Part shown: piece after piece, positions 26,509 to 34,540 of the stretch
Layout of the letters: each line of letters starts with the position of its first letter
How positions within the stretch are numbered: the stretch's first letter is position 1
Origin: Paracoccaceae bacterium
Lineage (GTDB): Bacteria > Pseudomonadota > Alphaproteobacteria > Rhodobacterales > Rhodobacteraceae
NCBI GenBank assembly: GCA_009842205.1
Contig: VYFX01000011.1
Span: 181,791 to 245,790 of the forward strand
Length of the DNA: 64,000 nt
Direction of reading: 5' to 3'
Position numbers and translations under genes: made by a program
Notes under the pieces: generated by a model
Seen by the model: the letters and a program-made list of their open reading frames with translations, nothing else
What the model was told of the DNA's origin: nothing
Database searches by the model: none

Positions 26509-26563
26509 AAGGAGATCTCTGTTAAGAGTACTGCATAATAATTTTGTAAGATTCCATTATGCA

Positions 26564-26592
26564 CAAAGGGATGGTAAATTACCACCCCTTTG
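26564..26592 (-). promoter_or_regulatory. intercistronic hairpin between sugar-binding-protein and ATPase genes
   Basis: A 14-base-pair stem (CAAAGGGRTGGTAA-type arms at 26564-26577 and 26579-26592) has one mismatch in DNA that becomes a G-U pair in the minus-strand transcript. A second perfect repeat TGCATAAT/ATTATGCA (26532-26539, 26556-26563) abuts it. There is no U run, so it probably stabilises the upstream message or attenuates readthrough. Confidence 0.6.
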
Positions 26593-26616
26593 ATTTCTTT
26601 ATGATTTTGCCTTGAG

Positions 26617-27648
26617 CTATCCTCCCCAAGCACCTGAACAGAGTTCATCAATACCATACAGCTTACCGTCGAAACCACGTAGTGCCACGGTTTCAAGATT
26701 GTCCAGTGTAACTGCTGGATTTGGAGTGAAGTTGATGTAATTCGCCAGTTCGCCTGTCTCAAGATATTCTTCAACCATCTTGATTGCAAGTTGTCCCTCG
26801 TGTAAAGGGGATTGCAGGGTAGTTCCGAATTGTTTTCCTTCCTCGATCAACTGTTTATCTCCATTGCAGACAGTACCAACAGCAATGACATCTTCTCCCA
26901 TGACATATCCCGCTTCTTCAAAAGCTTGGATTCCACCTGTAAGGATGGCATCATCCATGCCATAAACAAAATGGATACCTTTATCACGGTTGGCAGCGAT
27001 CAATTTTGCTGCACCCTTGTAACCATTAGCTTGGCCGAAACCCTCTCCGATATCTCCAATGATAGTCAGGGGTGACCCAGCAATTGCATCATTGAAGGCA
27101 TTGATCGAAAGGCCATAACCGCCATAGGAATGTGGATAAGATAAGACGAGAACATTGAACCCCTCACCTCCTTCAGCCAATTTACGTGCTGCTGCTTCTC
27201 GCATCATGTAACCTGCGTTACGTGCACGCAATCTGTCATCTGGACCGGCATAACCAAAAATGTACTCTCTGTCCTGGTCGTTGGGTAATTGATTGATTTT
27301 CAACACTGGTACCCCAGTTCTTGACAAGGCACGAAGAGAGCCAAGACCTGCCGTCGCATCAGAAGGCCACCAAATAAATACATCTGGTAATTGACCAGCT
27401 GCTAAAACCTGTTGAACCTGTTGGTCCTGTTCTGCCTGATTGAACTGGTTTTCGAAAACCTTGATGTCAAATCCCTTTAAGGCAGCAGTTTCCTTGATAC
27501 CCTTGATGAATCGACCAATATAGGCTTCACCAGCTGGCCCGTTGAACGAAATGATTGTACCCTTTTCCGCAGCAAAGGTTACATTACCAACTAACCCTAT
27601 CCCCAAACTGGTTACTAAAGCTAGTATTAGTGATAATCTTTTGGACAT
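26617..27648 (-). CDS. ribose-type ABC transporter, periplasmic sugar-binding protein (Peripla_BP_4)
   Basis: The 343-residue product has a signal peptide (MSKRLSLILALVTSLGIGLV, cleavage near TFAAEKG). The Peripla_BP_4 fold shows GTIISFNGPAGEAYIGRFIK, ALKGFDIKVFENQFN and HFVYGMDDAILTGGIQAFEE. ATG at 27648 is chosen because GGGGGA precedes it by a normal distance; an upstream ATG at 27669 would precede the signal peptide by seven residues. It leads the minus-strand transporter cluster and is divergent from the SDR gene. The ligand is a sugar or polyol by family, not determined. Confidence 0.88.
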   Translation of the reverse strand: MSKRLSLILALVTSLGIGLVGNVTFAAEKGTIISFNGPAGEAYIGRFIKGIKETAALKGFDIKVFENQFNQAEQDQQVQQVLAAGQLPDVFIWWPSDATAGLGSLRALSRTGVPVLKINQLPNDQDREYIFGYAGPDDRLRARNAGYMMREAAARKLAEGGEGFNVLVLSYPHSYGGYGLSINAFNDAIAGSPLTIIGDIGEGFGQANGYKGAAKLIAANRDKGIHFVYGMDDAILTGGIQAFEEAGYVMGEDVIAVGTVCNGDKQLIEEGKQFGTTLQSPLHEGQLAIKMVEEYLETGELANYINFTPNPAVTLDNLETVALRGFDGKLYGIDELCSGAWGG

Positions 27649-27849
27649 GATTTTTCCCCCATATAACATATTGAATGGAGCAATTTAATGCTCTGGGAAA
27701 CATTTTATTTCGGCTGACAAGAAAAAAAATTCTAATTATAGCCATTTTGGATATTTTTTGTCCACTTCAGTTATTTTTTTGATTTAATAAATTTCATATT
27801 GTTGTATTCACAATGCAGCTAATGGATTACAGGTAAATGGAGAGTAATT

Positions 27850-28659
27850 TTGAACATTCACGAGACACGACTAAAAGGAAAACATGTCCTCATTACGGGA
27901 GGGGCTCAAGGAATGGGTGCTGCCATAGCAGAGTACTATGCCGCCCAAGGTGCCAAAGTTTGCATTGGTGATATCAATTTGGAAGGTTGTCATGAAGTTG
28001 CAACAAGAATCAAGGAGGCAGGTGGTTCAGCATTAGCAGTCAAGTTGGACGTTACAAAGCGGGCTGATATGAAAGCCGCTGTTGATGCCACCGTAGAATC
28101 CTTTGGTTCTATCAATGTCATGTTAAATAATGCTGGAATAAACAAACCCCTGATGTTTTTGGACGTTACAGAAGAAAACTGGGATTTGATTATGAAAGTC
28201 AATGCTCTCGGTGTGCTCATAGGTATGCAGGAAGCGGCAAAAGCAATGATCAAGCAAGGCAAGGAAAACGGCCCTTACAAAATCATCAATGTTGGGTCCA
28301 TTTTGAGTCGCCAGGCTTTCGACGACGTTATACCCTACTCTTGCTCCAAACATGCTGTCCTTGCATTGATAAACGGTGGTGCAAAAGCACTTGTCGAACA
28401 TAATATAACGGTCAATGGATATGGCCCTGGTGTAGTTCGAACGGAATTATGGGAACAACTTGACAAGGACCTCGTTGCAATAGGCAAATTCGAAAAAGAA
28501 GGGGAATCCATGGATACTCTGGCCGAAACCATGATTCTAATGAAACGATATTCATATCCTGAAGATGTTATAGGTACCGCAGGATTTCTTGCCAGTTCCG
28601 AATCAGATTACATGACAGGACAATTACTTATGATTGACGGTGGTATTGTAATTCAATAA
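27850..28659 (+). CDS. short-chain dehydrogenase/reductase, polyol- or sugar-dehydrogenase-like
   Basis: The 269-residue product is a classical SDR: cofactor motif TGGAQGMGAAIAEYYA, the Asp at the end of beta-2 (CIGDIN) that prefers NAD, NNAGI, and the catalytic Ser/Tyr/Lys in VGSILSRQAFDDVIPYSCSK. The end DYMTGQLLMIDGGIVI is typical. TTG at 27850 with GGAGAG upstream is the start. It is divergent from the sugar importer and likely oxidises the imported sugar or polyol as the first catabolic step. The substrate is unknown. Confidence 0.88.
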   Translation: MNIHETRLKGKHVLITGGAQGMGAAIAEYYAAQGAKVCIGDINLEGCHEVATRIKEAGGSALAVKLDVTKRADMKAAVDATVESFGSINVMLNNAGINKPLMFLDVTEENWDLIMKVNALGVLIGMQEAAKAMIKQGKENGPYKIINVGSILSRQAFDDVIPYSCSKHAVLALINGGAKALVEHNITVNGYGPGVVRTELWEQLDKDLVAIGKFEKEGESMDTLAETMILMKRYSYPEDVIGTAGFLASSESDYMTGQLLMIDGGIVIQ

Positions 28660-28725
28660 TCCAAATCATTAAGGTCGTGGGTTACCTAGGATTTACCTCC
28701 CCCAATTACCCTCCTAAGGCTATAA

Positions 28726-28770
28726 GAACTGGAACAGGCTGAGATAGAAAAACTATTCGGCCGGACCTGA
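28726..28770 (+). pseudogene. relic of a mutL 3' end
   Basis: These bases translate to ELEQAEIEKLFGRT followed by TGA, which matches the last residues of the intact MutL in this window (MKLADIERLFGRT) at most positions. Codons differ at several third positions (GGT/GGC, ATC/ATA), as expected for homologous coding sequence that has diverged. No longer open frame precedes it; a stop lies directly upstream. It is in the same orientation as mutL and 8.1 kb away. It probably marks the right edge of inserted DNA or a rearrangement. Confidence 0.6.
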
Positions 28771-28792
28771 AGGAGAACAATTCTCAAGAAAC

Positions 28793-31225
28793 CTATTGAA
28801 TGGTACTTTGGGCCCTCAACTTGTTGGCTGGATCAAAAGGGGGGGTGGACAATAACCTGGCCCTTGCTTTGTGGCCATGAAGGTCAATCTCGAAAGCGGC
28901 ATCTTCCAATTCGCTTTTTGTCATTTTTACAAAACCCGTTGCTAGGTTTGTATGTGTCCTGTATCCGAAATCACCTGATGTTACCGTTCCAACAACTTCA
29001 CCATCGCCATAGATTGTTGAGCCTGGATGTGCTGCAGCCTCCAGGTTGTCAACATCCAACAAAATAAAGTTGCTAACTGATTCTTCCCGTTTTCTTTGCA
29101 CCAAGGCGTCCTTGCCAAGAAAATCCTCCTTGTTTCGGACAAACATGCCCAAACCTGATTCATAGGGGTCGAATTCGGTCAAAAGATCAGCTTTCCAATG
29201 TTTGTAACCCTTCTCCAATCTCATGCTTTCGATTGCCAGGCTTCCAAAAGGTCTTATTTGAAGGGATTCGCCTGCCTTCATAATGTAATGCCAGGTATCA
29301 AGAAGTTTTTCACTTGGTACGTGGAGTTCAAATGCCAGTTCACCGGAATAACTCAGGTTAAAGAGATAAATCCGAACACCACCAACAGTCACTTTCCTAA
29401 CATGACCCCATTGCAAAGGTGTTGCAAATGCCTCGGGATTTACGATGTTTCTTACCAATTCAGGGGCTTTGGGACCTGCCAGCAGTATAATTTGGTATTC
29501 CTCAGTCAGGGAAGTCAGTTGTATTGAAGAACCATCATTGGGGAGATGGGCTGATAACCAATCCCAATCATGTACCTCGGCAGCAGCAGCCGAACCATAC
29601 CAAAAGCGATCACCCATATTTACCAGTGTGGCTTCAGACTTGACCATACCATGATGGTTCAGGAAATAGCATAACCCGATTCGCCCATGCTCTTCTGGTA
29701 TTTTCGAACAGGAAAGTCGATCCAGCCATTGATGAACACCCACACCAGTGATTTCAATTCGGTTGAACCCGTTAACTTCGGCAATGCCAATATTTTTGTT
29801 CAGATGAAGAACCTCATCCCTGACCAGGTCATTCAAGTCGGTTTTTGCAAAGGAGGGGGTTATTTCGAAATCTGAATTGGAAGCATAGACCATACTCCGC
29901 TCCCAACCATTGAGTGGTGCTAAAACTGCCCCAAGACCATCCAAATGTTCGGTCAGCTGCGTTATCCGCCGTTTCCTGCCTGCTGGCCTGAATTCATGAG
30001 GCATGTGGAAACGAAACTCATTTTGGTAATCTTCAATGGCTTTTTTGGTTGTGAATTCAATATCGGCATGCGGATCGAATCTCCTTGGGTCCAAGGACCA
30101 GGTATCATAACAGGCTTCACCATGCACGATTTGCTGTGCCAGCAACCAACCATGACCTCCGCCTTCACCCAATCCCGCTCTAAGTCCAACTATGCAAAAG
30201 GCATTTCTTCGACCCGGAACAGGCCCTACGAGGGGAAGCCCATCAGCCGAATAGGTTATGGGACCATTGACGATCGTGTGTATACCGGCATTTTCCAAAA
30301 CGGGTAATCGCCCGACAGCATTCTCGAAGACATCGGTAATTCGATCAAGGTCATCAGGGCACAAATCATTGGTAAAGGCAGGGTCAATGCCGTCAAGTCC
30401 CCAGGGTTTGCATTCCTGTTCATAAAAACCAACCAAAAGCCCCTGTTTTTCCTGTCTGCAATAGAAATCATCAGTCGGGCAACGGAGAAGGGGAATTCTC
30501 TTACCAGCTGTTTCAATTTCGGGAATGGATTCGGTAACCAGATATTGGTGCTCCATGGATATAACTGGATGATGAACCCCCATCAGGGAAGCAACTTCAT
30601 TAACCCGGTACCCACTCGCATTGACAATCGTTTGGCAATGAATTGTGCCGTTGTTGGTTTCAACCAGCCAGGAATCATCCTTTTTCTGAACCAGGCCTGT
30701 CACTTCGGTCTTTTGATAAATTTGAGCGTCATTCTTTCTGGCTCTGTAGGCTAATGCCTGACACAATTGAGCCGGGTCGATATGACCATCATGCGGGTCC
30801 CACAATCCCCCAACTAGCCCTTCGGTGGAAATGAGCGGATTTCGCTTTTTGCATTCATCAGGGTCAATAACTTCAAGATCGATTCCCATCCCTTTTGCCA
30901 GTGAAACAAAGTGATGATAGCCGTCCAGATGATCCTGCTTGCCTGCCAGACGTATACCCCCATCTGCATAATTATAACTGACAGGATATGATGGGTCACG
31001 GGCCAATTCCCTGTAAAGTTTTATGGAATGCGATTTCAGGCCGAGCATGGTTTGATTGGTGCCAAAACTGGTCACTTGTGCTGCAGAATGCCAAGTGGTT
31101 CCCGAAGTCAGGGTATCCCTTTCTAGAAGGACTACATCACGACAACCCTCAACACCCAAATGATAGAGAGTTGAACAACCGGCTATACCTCCACCGATCA
31201 CTACGATATTTGCTTGGCTTTTCAA
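28793..31225 (-). CDS. FAD-dependent oxidoreductase with GcvT-like domain (dimethylglycine/sarcosine dehydrogenase family)
   Basis: The 810-residue product has an N-terminal DAO flavoprotein domain (VVIGGGIAGCSTLYHLG, residues 6-22; the TSGTTWHSAAQVTSFG segment near the flavin attachment region) and a middle FAO_M domain. The C-terminal GcvT-like folate-binding half includes YSGELAFELHVPSEKL, ESMRLEKGYKHWKADLLTEF and the final GTVTSGDFGYRTHTNLATGF. Family members oxidatively demethylate dimethylglycine or sarcosine and pass the one-carbon unit to tetrahydrofolate. It lies next to a ribose-type importer and an MttB-family gene, which supports a methylated-amine pathway. It is divergent from the ATPase gene. 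The exact substrate is inferred only from context. Confidence 0.85.
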   Translation of the reverse strand: MKSQANIVVIGGGIAGCSTLYHLGVEGCRDVVLLERDTLTSGTTWHSAAQVTSFGTNQTMLGLKSHSIKLYRELARDPSYPVSYNYADGGIRLAGKQDHLDGYHHFVSLAKGMGIDLEVIDPDECKKRNPLISTEGLVGGLWDPHDGHIDPAQLCQALAYRARKNDAQIYQKTEVTGLVQKKDDSWLVETNNGTIHCQTIVNASGYRVNEVASLMGVHHPVISMEHQYLVTESIPEIETAGKRIPLLRCPTDDFYCRQEKQGLLVGFYEQECKPWGLDGIDPAFTNDLCPDDLDRITDVFENAVGRLPVLENAGIHTIVNGPITYSADGLPLVGPVPGRRNAFCIVGLRAGLGEGGGHGWLLAQQIVHGEACYDTWSLDPRRFDPHADIEFTTKKAIEDYQNEFRFHMPHEFRPAGRKRRITQLTEHLDGLGAVLAPLNGWERSMVYASNSDFEITPSFAKTDLNDLVRDEVLHLNKNIGIAEVNGFNRIEITGVGVHQWLDRLSCSKIPEEHGRIGLCYFLNHHGMVKSEATLVNMGDRFWYGSAAAAEVHDWDWLSAHLPNDGSSIQLTSLTEEYQIILLAGPKAPELVRNIVNPEAFATPLQWGHVRKVTVGGVRIYLFNLSYSGELAFELHVPSEKLLDTWHYIMKAGESLQIRPFGSLAIESMRLEKGYKHWKADLLTEFDPYESGLGMFVRNKEDFLGKDALVQRKREESVSNFILLDVDNLEAAAHPGSTIYGDGEVVGTVTSGDFGYRTHTNLATGFVKMTKSELEDAAFEIDLHGHKARARLLSTPPFDPANKLRAQSTIQ

Positions 31226-31376
31226 AATGATTCACCCACTCGTAATTTGAATTCTGAAAATTTTGTAGAAAAATCAATATAGATTTTTGAAATGATTGTG
31301 CATTAATTGGTTGAACACATTTCCAATCATTACCCTCACGATCATTGACATTGGTAGCGTTATCAGTAATTAAATT

Positions 31377-32216
31377 TTGAACCGATGGAATAAGCCAAGG
31401 AAGACACTAGGTTTGCGACCACAAAATTCAAATGATGATTCACCCCTGCTGGAAGCAAGGGGTGTATCAAAATATTTTGGTGCAGTTACAGCTCTAAGGG
31501 ATGTAGATTTGCAGCTTTGGCCCGGTGAGGTCCTGGGCGTCGTCGGTGATAATGGTGCGGGCAAATCAACACTTATGAAAGTCCTTTCTGGATTGTATCC
31601 ACCGAGCAAGGGAAGTTTGCACTTCGACGGCAATGAGGTACAGTTTCACAGTCCAAGAGATGCTCGCGATCTCGGTATAGAGATGGTCTATCAGGATCTT
31701 GCCCTTGCCGGTAACATGAACATTGCAGAAAATATTTATTTGGGTCGTGAACCCAAACGCAAAGTCTTAGGGGGATTGATATCACTGTTTGATCACAAGA
31801 AGGGTTTGCAAATGGCCAAAGACCACCTTGATAACCTGAAAATACAGGTCAAGAGTGTGGAACAAAAGGTTGAAGAACTGTCGGGAGGACAACGTCAGGC
31901 AGTTGCAATCGCACGTTCAATTGCATTTCAGGCACGGGTGGTCATAATGGATGAACCTACAGCAGCTTTGGCCATCAAGGAGGTGGGCAAGGTTCTGGAC
32001 ATGATCGTAGGGCTTAAGGACCGGGGTATTTCGGTTGTAATCATCAGTCACCGGATGGATGATATATTCTATGTTTGTGACCGAGTCATGGCCCTTTATC
32101 ATGGAGCAAACTTCAGTGAGTCCCATCTCAAGGACACCAGTCGCAGTGAAGTCATCGGATGGATAATGGGTACCAAGGAAAATGTTAGGGAGTTGGCTCA
32201 TGACAGAGTCAAGTAA
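31377..32216 (+). CDS. ribose-type ABC transporter, single-domain ATP-binding protein
   Basis: The 279-residue ATPase has Walker A (GDNGAGKST), signature (LSGGQRQ), Walker B (VVIMDEPTAAL) and H-loop region (VVIISHRMDD). It resembles one half of RbsA/MglA rather than the usual fused two-domain protein, as in FrcA-type systems, so it should act as a homodimer. The start is TTG at 31377; an internal TTG at 31413 is possible. It overlaps the permease gene at the other end by 17 bases. Confidence 0.87.
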   Translation: MNRWNKPRKTLGLRPQNSNDDSPLLEARGVSKYFGAVTALRDVDLQLWPGEVLGVVGDNGAGKSTLMKVLSGLYPPSKGSLHFDGNEVQFHSPRDARDLGIEMVYQDLALAGNMNIAENIYLGREPKRKVLGGLISLFDHKKGLQMAKDHLDNLKIQVKSVEQKVEELSGGQRQAVAIARSIAFQARVVIMDEPTAALAIKEVGKVLDMIVGLKDRGISVVIISHRMDDIFYVCDRVMALYHGANFSESHLKDTSRSEVIGWIMGTKENVRELAHDRVK

Positions 32217-33222
32217 TCACGAAATGAACAACGAGGTGCCTTGGCATGTCCGCATGATTCCGTTTTTTGATCGTTACGGAATACTCATAGTGATCGTTGT
32301 TATGTGTCTGGTACTTTGGGCCATGCAGCCTGAAGTATTCCTGTCCTGGCGAAACATTTCCAATATTTTCAAGCAAACGGCTGCCAACGGTATGCTCTCC
32401 ATCGGGATGTTTCTGGTGATACTGACTGCCGGTATTGATCTATCTGTTGGTTCGGTTTTGGCACTAGGAATGATGACCCTGGCAGTCTCAAATGCCTCAG
32501 GGGTTCCCTGGCCAATTGTCCTGTGTCTTTCACCTTTCATGGGGATGCTGGCAGGTTTCGTTAATGGTGTTGGCATAACCAAACTTAGAATGCCACATCC
32601 TTTCATAATGACCTTGGGCATGTTGTTCATGGCCAGGGGATTGGCCAACCTGATATCGGGAGGTGTACCTTATTCCGGACTTCCCGACCCAGTCAGGTTT
32701 CTGGGATCTGCCCAGATCTATCTTGGTGAATTTGACGGTACCAGATATAACCTCCCGATTGTCTTTCTCTTCACCATATTCGTATATTTGGTATTTTGGA
32801 TTCTGCTTGAACACACTGTATTCGGGCGACGGGTATATGCCATTGGGGGCAATCCTGAAGCAGCCCGGGTGAGTGGCATTAATGTTGATCAAACCCTGAT
32901 AATTGTCTACACGATTTGTGGCTTCATGGCTGGTGTTGCGGGACTGATTATGGCCGGCCGAACCAATTCGGGTTTCCCCAATGCCGGTCAAGGGATGGAA
33001 CTTGAAGCAATAGCAGCAGTGATCATCGGAGGGGCAAGTTTTTTTGGTGGCCGTGGCCAGGTATTGGGTATCTTTGGCGGGGTACTTATCATGGGGCTAA
33101 TCAGAAACGGGCTAAACCTCAATGATGTAAGTACCTTTTGGCAACAGATACTTATCGGAGGCATTATTGTCCTTGCCGTGTTCATTGATGTTCTTCGCAG
33201 AGATTGGGGAACGAGAAGTTAA
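32200..33222 (+). CDS. ribose-type ABC transporter permease (RbsC/FrcC family)
   Basis: The 340-residue membrane protein carries NGMLSIGMFLVILTAGIDLS with VGSVLALG, inner-loop motif GRRVYAIGGNPEAARVSGIN and VIIGGASFFGGRGQVLGIFG. ATG at 32200 with AGGGAG upstream overlaps the end of the ATPase gene and is chosen over the ATG at 32182. As the only permease of this cluster it probably forms a homodimer. It delivers the ligand caught by the binding protein encoded next. Confidence 0.9.
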   Translation: MTESSNHEMNNEVPWHVRMIPFFDRYGILIVIVVMCLVLWAMQPEVFLSWRNISNIFKQTAANGMLSIGMFLVILTAGIDLSVGSVLALGMMTLAVSNASGVPWPIVLCLSPFMGMLAGFVNGVGITKLRMPHPFIMTLGMLFMARGLANLISGGVPYSGLPDPVRFLGSAQIYLGEFDGTRYNLPIVFLFTIFVYLVFWILLEHTVFGRRVYAIGGNPEAARVSGINVDQTLIIVYTICGFMAGVAGLIMAGRTNSGFPNAGQGMELEAIAAVIIGGASFFGGRGQVLGIFGGVLIMGLIRNGLNLNDVSTFWQQILIGGIIVLAVFIDVLRRDWGTRS

Positions 33223-33307
33223 AATACCCAAATAGTTTCAAATCCAGCCGGAATTGTGTTAACAAGTGCTAATCAAAATACGATTTGTTTTTATAAGGGA
33301 GATTTTT

Positions 33308-34222
33308 ATGAAACGAATTATTGGTTTAATCGCAGTCATTGCAACTGGTTTGTTGATGACTGCATCGAGTGTATCAGCACAGAAAATTGTGGTGAGCATG
33401 AAAGGCCCTGGTGCTGGTAATCCATTCTGGGCTGCTGTTCAAAGGGGAGCCGAGGAAAAAGCGGCGGAACTGGGTGTGGAAGTCGTTGTTTTGGCACCTC
33501 CCACTGAATCAGATGTACCTGCTCAAATTGCCCAGATTGAGGACCAATTGGTCAAGGGTGCTGCTGGTATCGTACTGGCCCCGACTGATCCGAATGCATT
33601 GGCTCCAGTAGTGGATGAAGCCATTGCTGACGGTGTTCCCGTTGTCTTTGTTGACACTAAGGGTGCCAACGAAGGTGTGACCTATATCGGAACGGATAAT
33701 GAAACCGGAGCATCTCTTGCGGCAACTCATATCTGTGAAAATGTTGCGGCAGGATCTGATGTAGCAATTCTCCAGGGTATCATTACCCAATCTACCGGTA
33801 AGGCCCGGGCTGATGGATCCAACGCGGGATTAACCGCTTGTGGACTTAATATCGTTGCAGAACAAACTGCCGAATGGGACCGCGCCAAAGGTTTGGCTGT
33901 AATGGAAAATATCCTGACAGGCAATCCCAATTTGAAAGCTGTCTTTGCCAGCAACGACAATATGGCCTTGGGTGCCATGGAAGCAATCAAGAATGCAGGT
34001 ATGCTTGGAGACATCTTTGTCGTCGGCTTCGATGCCAACCCTGATGCTGCAGAAAGTGTATTGGCCGGTGAAATGGCTGCCACGGTTGCACAAAACCCTT
34101 ATAACATGGGGGCAATTGGGGTTGAAAGCGTAGTGAACTTGATCAATGGTGGATCGCTTGATCCGGTAATTGATACGGGAACGGTTTTGGTTACTGCAGA
34201 AAACGCTGCCGATTACCAATAA
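33308..34222 (+). CDS. ribose-type ABC transporter, periplasmic substrate-binding protein (Peripla_BP_4)
   Basis: The 304-residue product has a signal peptide (MKRIIGLIAVIATGLLMTAS, cleavage after SVSA) and the Peripla_BP_4 pattern: MKGPGAGNPFWAAVQRGAEE, GIVLAPTDPNALAPVVDEA, IPVV-like GVPVVFVDTKG and FASNDNMALGAMEAIKNAG. ATG at 33308 follows AAGGGAG. It lies between the permease and an MttB-family gene, so its ligand may not be a sugar; a methylated amine or an amino-sugar-like molecule is possible. Two hairpins follow the stop. Confidence 0.88.
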   Translation: MKRIIGLIAVIATGLLMTASSVSAQKIVVSMKGPGAGNPFWAAVQRGAEEKAAELGVEVVVLAPPTESDVPAQIAQIEDQLVKGAAGIVLAPTDPNALAPVVDEAIADGVPVVFVDTKGANEGVTYIGTDNETGASLAATHICENVAAGSDVAILQGIITQSTGKARADGSNAGLTACGLNIVAEQTAEWDRAKGLAVMENILTGNPNLKAVFASNDNMALGAMEAIKNAGMLGDIFVVGFDANPDAAESVLAGEMAATVAQNPYNMGAIGVESVVNLINGGSLDPVIDTGTVLVTAENAADYQ

Positions 34223-34240
34223 ACCTTAATTAACCTATAC

Positions 34241-34261
34241 CTTGGCCCTAACAGGGCCGAG
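34241..34261 (+). terminator. hairpin after the binding-protein gene, possible weak terminator
   Basis: CTTGGCCCT (34241-34249) pairs with AGGGCCGAG (34253-34261), nine base pairs with one G-U and a three-base loop. It lies 19 bases after the stop codon. The sequence after it is only mildly T-rich, so it may reduce readthrough into mttB or protect the 3' end of the transporter message. Confidence 0.5.
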
Positions 34262-34272
34262 GCTCATATTGA

Positions 34273-34303
34273 TTTGACATGCCTTTCTACAAAGCATGTC
34301 AAA
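34273..34303. promoter_or_regulatory. long perfect inverted repeat in the mttB leader
   Basis: TTTGACATGC (34273-34282) and GCATGTCAAA (34294-34303) are perfect 10-base arms; the loop contains a further TTT/AAA match. It sits 237 bases before the mttB ATG, in a gene-free stretch of 318 bases (34223-34540). It could be a regulator-binding palindrome or an RNA hairpin. Nothing else recognisable is in that stretch apart from the mttB ribosome binding site. Confidence 0.5.
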
Positions 34304-34540
34304 ACCAGAACCAAAAGTTTACCTAAGATTAAAAGGGTGACATTTATTGTGTTTCTGAAGTCATTTGAACAGAATTATTCTCACGTCACGAACCAAAATC
34401 GTTTATTGTTGGTTAAGGTACATCAAAAAATATATTTTTATTTGGATAATTTGGTTATTTGAATCTATAACCCCGCATAGTCAAAATAAATTATTGCGAG
34501 TAATTCCTTTTATTGGAAGAATCAATTTTTGGAGAATTGA

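Noticed and set aside
28864..31230. Several open frames on the plus strand opposite the flavoprotein gene
   Set aside because: They mirror the codon structure of the large real gene and show no family motifs.
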